This document shows, piece by piece, positions 41,094 through 45,470 of a DNA stretch of 45,470 nucleotides (position 1 is the first letter of the stretch; each line of letters starts with the position of its first letter). This stretch comes from an uncultured Bacteroidales bacterium (GTDB lineage: Bacteria; Bacteroidota; Bacteroidia; Bacteroidales; Bacteroidaceae), in assembly GCA_947303715.1 (NCBI GenBank), contig CAMYYY010000021.1, forward strand, positions 1 to 45,470, read 5' to 3'. Under the pieces are notes generated by a model. The model saw nothing but the letters and a program-made list of their open reading frames with translations, searched no databases and was not told where the DNA came from. Both the position numbers and the translations under genes were made by a program.

Positions 41094-42557
41094 CTATTTT
41101 ACTTTCTCTAATTCCTGCATCATCTCTTCCAAGCCAGGCCAGCCTACGATGGTCTTGGCGAGCTTGCCATCTCGGTCATAGATGAGATAATGGGGAATGG
41201 CGTTTTCGTAGTCGGGGATTTGCATGGCCTCCACCTTCTCCTTGGGAACGATATAATGGTCGCCTGAGTGCTTTCCGATGTACTTCGTCCACTCGTTGCT
41301 CTCGCTACTGGTGTCGGTAATGTAGACGAAGTCCACTCCGCGTTCCAGCAGCTCTTCCTTCACGCTTTCCATCGCTTCCATTCCCATCCGGCATGGCCCA
41401 CACCATGTAGCCCAGAAATCGACGAAGACGATGTGCCCCTTGTGCTCGGCAACGATTTTCGGCAGCCACTCCTGAGGCTCACCTTCTGGCAAATAGCGCC
41501 ATGTGCCCTTGATGTCGGCGTTCTCCTTCTTCATTTCCGCCTGCACCTCGCGTATCTGCGCTTGGAACTCGGGCGACAAGGCATTCATTTCACTTTCAGT
41601 CACTCGCTGACCTGCCTTCACGCGCGTCATCACCTTCTTGGCCTCGTTCAGTTCCTTGAACCAGCGTCCTAATGGCGACGCTTCCAACCCGTTGGCTTGG
41701 ATGTAAAGCCTTCCTTCATCAAACAAGTTATTCAAGCAGGCGAAGAAACCGAGTGCGTTGCGGTAGTAAGTCAGTTCGGGGGCATGAGGGTCTTGGAAGG
41801 TGAATTGCTGCTTGAACATGTCCAATGAGTCCTTGTCCTTGGTTAAGTTCCAAATCTTCTTCGTGAACGAGTAATCTCTCAGTTTTTTCAAGTAATCCTG
41901 TTCAATAATCATTCTTTGGTATTCCCGTTCCTGTTCTGTGAGTTCGAGTGAATCCAACTGCTTCACAACTTCCTGAAACTCATTCCAACACACCTCGCGC
42001 CATTCATCGAAGGTGTCATGATAGTGAGCCGTAGCATATTCGTGACTATAGCTAAGCTCTATGTCTTTCATTTGAACGGGCAGGGGCAGTTCAAAGGTTG
42101 CTCCTTCGATGTGGACGGCTTTGTTCCAGAGCTCACGTAACTTCTGCGTGGTGATGCTGTCGCGTGGCGTCTCTTTTTTGTAGTCTTCGTATGCAGCAAA
42201 AGCGGCTCTGTTGAAATCCAACTTGACGGTGTCGCCCGGAAAGAGCATGATAGACAATCCGTTGGTGAATTCATGTTTCAGCGGATAGCAGATGTCCCAT
42301 GTGAAGGTGAATGTTCCAGCGATGGAATCGGTGGTGATTTCAGGACCATTTCCTTTCAGCGATTCATGATTTTCCCAAAAACCGGGGTGTTTGTCCGTGT
42401 CGCCCAGTTTCCAGTCAATATACCGTCCCTGAATAACGGCAGGAGCACTCTTACGCTCCCACATGGGAAGGGCTGACGAGCTTTGCGGTTTATTTGGAGT
42501 GCATGCTGCAAGGGCGAGCAGAACGAAGAGAATGGCGATAGGGGTTTGCTTATTCAT
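41094..42557 (-). CDS. TlpA-like thiol:disulfide oxidoreductase lipoprotein
   Basis: A 487-residue protein with a lipoprotein signal (IAILFVLLALAAC, Cys19). A large N-terminal domain of the DUF4369/helical type seen in Bacteroidota TlpA-like proteins covers about 20-330. A thioredoxin-fold domain follows from about 345, with the active site VDFWATWCGPCRMGM (CxxC about 385-388) and the cis-proline region IPHYLIYDRDGK. It would reduce or oxidise protein disulfides at the periplasmic side. It stands alone; no clear promoter is visible upstream. Confidence 0.88.
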   Translation of the reverse strand: MNKQTPIAILFVLLALAACTPNKPQSSSALPMWERKSAPAVIQGRYIDWKLGDTDKHPGFWENHESLKGNGPEITTDSIAGTFTFTWDICYPLKHEFTNGLSIMLFPGDTVKLDFNRAAFAAYEDYKKETPRDSITTQKLRELWNKAVHIEGATFELPLPVQMKDIELSYSHEYATAHYHDTFDEWREVCWNEFQEVVKQLDSLELTEQEREYQRMIIEQDYLKKLRDYSFTKKIWNLTKDKDSLDMFKQQFTFQDPHAPELTYYRNALGFFACLNNLFDEGRLYIQANGLEASPLGRWFKELNEAKKVMTRVKAGQRVTESEMNALSPEFQAQIREVQAEMKKENADIKGTWRYLPEGEPQEWLPKIVAEHKGHIVFVDFWATWCGPCRMGMEAMESVKEELLERGVDFVYITDTSSESNEWTKYIGKHSGDHYIVPKEKVEAMQIPDYENAIPHYLIYDRDGKLAKTIVGWPGLEEMMQELEKVK

Positions 42558-42652
42558 TGTTCAGGTGGTTCGTTAGTTACTACTTTAGTAGCGCAGAAAA
42601 TGAAGTTCCCGTCCTAATGTTCTTTATGCGATTCTTTTGCGTAATGTGACAC

Positions 42653-43561
42653 TTAGAATGCGAAGGAGAGCTGGGTGTTCTGGAGGCTGCGCAAGGAGAG
42701 GATTTCGCGCTGGAAGTTGCGGACGAGCAGTTCAGGCTGCTGCTTCTCGCGCTTTTCGGGCGTGGCCTTGATGGCCTGCTGCGACCAAATGCGTTGCACG
42801 TCGTAGCTGCTGTAGAGCTGCTCCACGCCGTTTGCCGACAGGCGTTTGCTGCGGCAGTCGCTTCCCGTCAGCATCCAGTCGAAATGGCGGAAGTTCAGCA
42901 GGTCGCAGAATTTCTTCAGACGGATTTGCTCGTGGCTGTCCCAAGCGGGAGAAGTGCTGCTGGTGCTTTCCGAGGGCGGGTCGAGGAAGAAGAAGGTGTT
43001 GCCGCATGCCTCGTTATAGGTCTTTTCATAGTCGTCGCAGAGGATGTTGACGTCCTTCAGCACCTTGGAGTCGGCCAGCAGGACGGCCTCCTCGCAGATG
43101 TCGTAGCGTCGGGCCGCGTGGTACTTCAGTCCCTGTCCGCCCACGCTCGTCTTGTTGAGGAAGATGAACAGGGCGGCGTGGCGTATGCCGTCGGCAAGGC
43201 GTTCGTTGAACTCTTCGCGGGCTTCGTCGAAGTAATGGCTGCGCTTCGTCTCGTCGAGGGAGAGGAACTGCTTCTGAATCCGCTTCAGTTCGCTTACGAG
43301 TTCCGAAGCTCGGTCACGGACGGTATTATAGACGCGCATCAGGTCGAGGTTGTTGTCGTTGATGACGGCGCGTGTGATGTTGGGGTACGTCTGCAGCATG
43401 TGGAAGAGCATGGTGCCGCTGCCCACGAAGGGCTCGATATAAGTGACGTCGGGGGTGGTGGCGAAATCGGCGGGAAGGGCTTGCGAGAGTATGTGGAGAT
43501 ACTGGCTCTTTGCTCCTTGCCAACGGATGAAGGGTCGTGCGCCGATGTTCGTTCCTGCCAT
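42653..43561 (-). CDS. Dam-type DNA adenine methylase with DPPS motif
   Basis: A 302-residue amino-methyltransferase of the Dam family (adenine N6). The N-terminal FIRWQGAKSQ (11-20) matches the RWxGxK region. The SAM motif IEPFVGSGTMLFH is at 42-54, and INDNNLDLMRVYNTVR at 67-82 is typical. The catalytic motif is FFLDPPS (Ser197) where the family normally has DPPY. The nearby LNKTSVGGQG also fits. No restriction endonuclease is adjacent, so it looks like an orphan methylase. The recognition site is unknown, and activity is uncertain because of the Tyr-to-Ser change. Confidence 0.85.
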   Translation of the reverse strand: MAGTNIGARPFIRWQGAKSQYLHILSQALPADFATTPDVTYIEPFVGSGTMLFHMLQTYPNITRAVINDNNLDLMRVYNTVRDRASELVSELKRIQKQFLSLDETKRSHYFDEAREEFNERLADGIRHAALFIFLNKTSVGGQGLKYHAARRYDICEEAVLLADSKVLKDVNILCDDYEKTYNEACGNTFFFLDPPSESTSSTSPAWDSHEQIRLKKFCDLLNFRHFDWMLTGSDCRSKRLSANGVEQLYSSYDVQRIWSQQAIKATPEKREKQQPELLVRNFQREILSLRSLQNTQLSFAF

Positions 43562-43615
43562 GTGCGGATTGTGGGATTAATGGGTTTTCTTTGGTATACT
43601 CTTCCGTTAGTTCCG

Positions 43616-43647
43616 CAAAAGTAATCATAGTGTTTGTATCGTACAAA
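43616..43647 (-). promoter_or_regulatory. Bacteroidota promoter for the adenine methylase
   Basis: Minus strand: TTTG (43644-43647), 20 bp, TACTTTTG (43616-43623), 54 bp before the start codon. The -33 box lies inside a perfect inverted repeat, GTTTGTA-TCG-TACAAAC (43632-43648). Confidence 0.8.
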
Positions 43648-43648
43648 C
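43632..43648. promoter_or_regulatory. Inverted repeat over the methylase -33 box
   Basis: GTTTGTA and TACAAAC flank TCG, a perfect 7-bp dyad covering the -33 TTTG. Its position suits a repressor site. No candidate regulator gene is adjacent. Confidence 0.5.
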
Positions 43649-43945
43649 TTTTTTCGTTTTTTTTGTGGAAAACTTTTAAAAAAGTTCATTTTTGTTCTGA
43701 TTTCCCAGTCGCAGGCGTGCTTTTTGGGAATTATGGGGGGGGGAAAGCGCGTAAAGGTTTCCCAATAAGTCCTCGAGCATGGCTTGTGGCTGAGCAGTTT
43801 TGCGCAGATGTTTTCCGTTTTGGGAATACTACGTTTCCTCTTGTTTCTCCTTATGCCTTTGCCGCTACCCTAGAAGTTTTCGTTTTTATCTTATTTGCTC
43901 TCGTTGTTTCATCAGTTGCCTTCTTCGTTTTTTTATTTGCTTGCT

Positions 43946-44017
43946 CTGTTTATAAACACGGCCCCTGATTATATAAACAGCGCCCCTGTTTATAAAAACG
44001 CGGGCGCTGTTTATAAA
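43946..44017. repeat. Four degenerate units of about 21 bp (CTGTTTATAAA type)
   Basis: CTGTTTATAAA-type units begin near 43946, 43965, 43986 and 44007 (steps 19, 21, 21). The intervening GC part is ACGGCCCC, GCGCCC or GCGGGCG. It lies after the FKBP stop codon at 44047, in the same gap as the methylase promoter. Confidence 0.6.
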
Positions 44018-44046
44018 TATTTGCTTACGCTACGAAAAATGTCTGG

Positions 44047-44658
44047 CTACGGCTTGATGATTTCGACGAGATTCATGTCGAAGATGAGGGCAGAGTAGGC
44101 GGGAATGCCGCTGCTGTTCTTTTGGTCGGACTTGCCATAGCCCAAGGTGGCAGGGATGTAGATGCGCCAGACGTCGCCCACGTGCATCTGCTGGATAGCT
44201 GTGCTCACGCCGATAGTGAGGGCGCCGACTCCGAACTTCGTGGGGATGTTGTATTGGGGATTCACTTCCCCTTTGAACGATTGGTCGAAGATGTACCCTT
44301 CAGGATGAGCAGAAGTGGGCATGAGGCGTCCGCGGTAGTTAACGCAAACGGTATCGGTAAAGAAGGGACGGATGGTTCCGCTGCCTGTCTGCTCCACATG
44401 GCAATAGACGTAGTTCTCTGTGCCCCAATCGGCATCCTTGCCGTCGACGTCCTTGCCGACGAGGGTAAATGAGCGGAAAGTCTTCCATTTACCATCGGAA
44501 TTAGAGGCTGCTACTCGTGCTATGGAGTCGATATAAGCCTCGCATCGCGCCTTCCAGTTATCGTATTCATCAACCTCCCCTGCCTCTTGACAAGAGAAAA
44601 AGGAACTAAGACTAAAGACTAAGACTAAAACTTGAAAAAAAGTTTTTGTATGCTTCAT
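44047..44658 (-). CDS. FKBP-type peptidyl-prolyl isomerase lipoprotein
   Basis: A 203-residue protein with a lipoprotein signal (VLVLVFSLSSFFSC, Cys23) and a C-terminal FKBP domain (about 95-203). Visible FKBP motifs are VCVNYRGRLM, YIFDQSFKGE, GVSTAIQQMHVGDVWRIYIPATLGYG and the terminal ALIFDMNLVEI. The usual GxxIPGxxxAL is changed to GVSTAIQQM but is recognisable. It would help fold exported proteins. It follows glyS by 43 bp and is likely co-transcribed. Confidence 0.9.
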   Translation of the reverse strand: MKHTKTFFQVLVLVFSLSSFFSCQEAGEVDEYDNWKARCEAYIDSIARVAASNSDGKWKTFRSFTLVGKDVDGKDADWGTENYVYCHVEQTGSGTIRPFFTDTVCVNYRGRLMPTSAHPEGYIFDQSFKGEVNPQYNIPTKFGVGALTIGVSTAIQQMHVGDVWRIYIPATLGYGKSDQKNSSGIPAYSALIFDMNLVEIIKP

Positions 44659-44701
44659 GTCAAACGTGTTATAGGTTTTAGCTTTAGTTCAGGGTCTTAT
44701 C

Positions 44702-45470
44702 TTATTTCAACTTCCTGAGTAGCGAGGTGAGGCTGACCTTATCGGCAAGCAGATGGTCGAGTTCGGCGATGGGAACGCGCTCCTGCTCCATCGTGTCGCG
44801 ATTGCGCAGGGTGACACAGTTGTCCTCCAGCGTGTCGTGGTCAACGGTAATGCAGTAGGGGGTGCCGATGGCGTCCTGACGGCGGTAGCGCTTGCCGATG
44901 GAGTCTTTCTCGTCGTACTGGCAGTTGAAGTGGAACTTCAGTTCGTCGAAAATCTCGCGTGCCTTTTCGGGCAGGCCGTCCTTGCGGACGAGGGGCAGAA
45001 TGGCCAGCTTGACGGGAGCCAGCGCAGGGGGCAGGGCGAGGACGACGCGCGTCTCACCGCCCTCAAGCTGTTCTTCCTTGTAGCTGGCGCACATGACGCT
45101 GAGGAACATGCGGTCTACGCCGATGGAGGTTTCGATGACGAACGGGGTGTAGCTCTCGTTCAGCTCGGGGTCGAAGTACTTGATGCTTTTGCCTGAGAAT
45201 TTCTCGTGCTGGCTGAGGTCGAAGTTGGTGCGGCTGTGGATGCCCTCCACCTCCTTGAAGCCGAATGGCATGAGGAACTCGATGTCTGTAGCGGCGTTGG
45301 CATAGTGGGCCAGTTTGTCGTGGTCGTGGAAACGGTAGTTCTCGGCGCCGAAGCCAAGAGCCTGATGCCATTGCATACGCGTCTGTTTCCACTTGGGGAA
45401 CCATTCCAGTTCGCTGCCCGGACGGACGAAGAACTGCATCTCCATCTGCTCGAACTCGCGCATGCGGAAG
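44702..45470 (-). CDS. glyS: Glycyl-tRNA synthetase, 3' part
   Basis: The open frame runs off the window at 45470, so only the C-terminal 256 or so residues are seen. They include the class II motif-2 region (FRMREFEQMEMQFFVRP), the FGFKEVEGIHSRTNFDLSQHEKFSG stretch, and motif 3 (ETSIGVDRMFLSVM). The anticodon-binding domain follows (LPPALAPVKLAILPLVRKDG) and ends with GTPYCITVDHDTLEDNCVTLRNRDTM. This is the single-subunit alpha2-type GlyRS. FKBP lies downstream. Confidence 0.95.
   Translation of the reverse strand, partial: FRMREFEQMEMQFFVRPGSELEWFPKWKQTRMQWHQALGFGAENYRFHDHDKLAHYANAATDIEFLMPFGFKEVEGIHSRTNFDLSQHEKFSGKSIKYFDPELNESYTPFVIETSIGVDRMFLSVMCASYKEEQLEGGETRVVLALPPALAPVKLAILPLVRKDGLPEKAREIFDELKFHFNCQYDEKDSIGKRYRRQDAIGTPYCITVDHDTLEDNCVTLRNRDTMEQERVPIAELDHLLADKVSLTSLLRKLK

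Larger units (their letters stand above)
43562..44046. other. Gene-free 485-bp region upstream of the methylase
   Basis: It contains the methylase promoter and dyad (43616-43648), AACTTTT/AAAAGTT pairing near 43671-43686, a run of nine Gs (43735-43743), and a tandem array of about 21 bp (43946-44017). The 143-residue frame at 43537-43968 has no family features and is not called. Nothing else is convincing. Confidence 0.6.

Noticed and set aside
43537..43968. Open frame of 143 codons upstream of the methylase
   Set aside because: It overlaps the methylase start on the other strand, has low-complexity hydrophobic content and no family resemblance.

Overview
The window reads as chromosomal DNA of a Bacteroidota bacterium of the order Bacteroidales, most likely Prevotella-like. 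The evidence is six promoters with the Bacteroidota signature TTTG-N20-TAnnTTTG, a Bacteroidales-type division and cell-wall (dcw) cluster whose transpeptidase carries a PASTA domain, an MurE with the DNPR motif of meso-diaminopimelate enzymes, a BspA-like leucine-rich-repeat protein, and secreted proteins ending in a short YxLxGR...GLYIVNGKK-type tail. No rRNA, tRNA, CRISPR array, integrase or complete insertion sequence was seen.

Layout. (1) 109-9293, minus strand: a probable carbohydrate-catabolism operon read from 9236 downwards: PHP-domain protein, aldolase/short-chain dehydrogenase fusion, acyltransferase, porin, SorE-like zinc dehydrogenase, lipoprotein of the endonuclease/exonuclease/phosphatase fold, and a double class II aldolase. 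(2) 9301-11214, minus: ybeY, a small alpha/beta hydrolase and a cation diffusion facilitator. (3) 11252-13202, minus: a fused SpmA/SpmB-like membrane protein and an LRR protein. (4) 13694-33747, minus: the dcw cluster mraZ-rsmH-ftsL-ftsI-murE-mraY-murD-ftsW-murG-murC-ftsQ-ftsA-ftsZ, continuing on the same strand into yqeY, recO, a secreted DUF3472 protein and glutaminase glsA. (5) 34246-37376: a secreted GH76 alpha-mannanase-like enzyme, divergent from a fucose-type mutarotase and the fucose permease fucP. (6) 37534-40918, plus: gyrB, a DUF3109 protein and a zinc-ribbon membrane protein. (7) 41094-45470, minus: a TlpA-like lipoprotein, an adenine methylase with an unusual catalytic motif, an FKBP lipoprotein and the 3' part of glyS (cut by the window end).

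The coding content is mostly ordinary. The unusual signal is in and between the genes: about eighteen repeat loci of three architectures. Type A has arrays of 7- or 8-bp units facing an inverted array across a short core. Three type A loci share the same core sequence, and two other elements lie in frame inside genes. Type B has tandem arrays with a period of 19-22 bp, exactly 21 bp at the three clearest loci and without spacers, including one inside the dcw operon and two distant loci sharing one unit. Type C is GC-rich double hairpins, two of which encode the linker just before the C-terminal tail of secreted proteins. These families have no assigned function here and are the best candidates for something undescribed.
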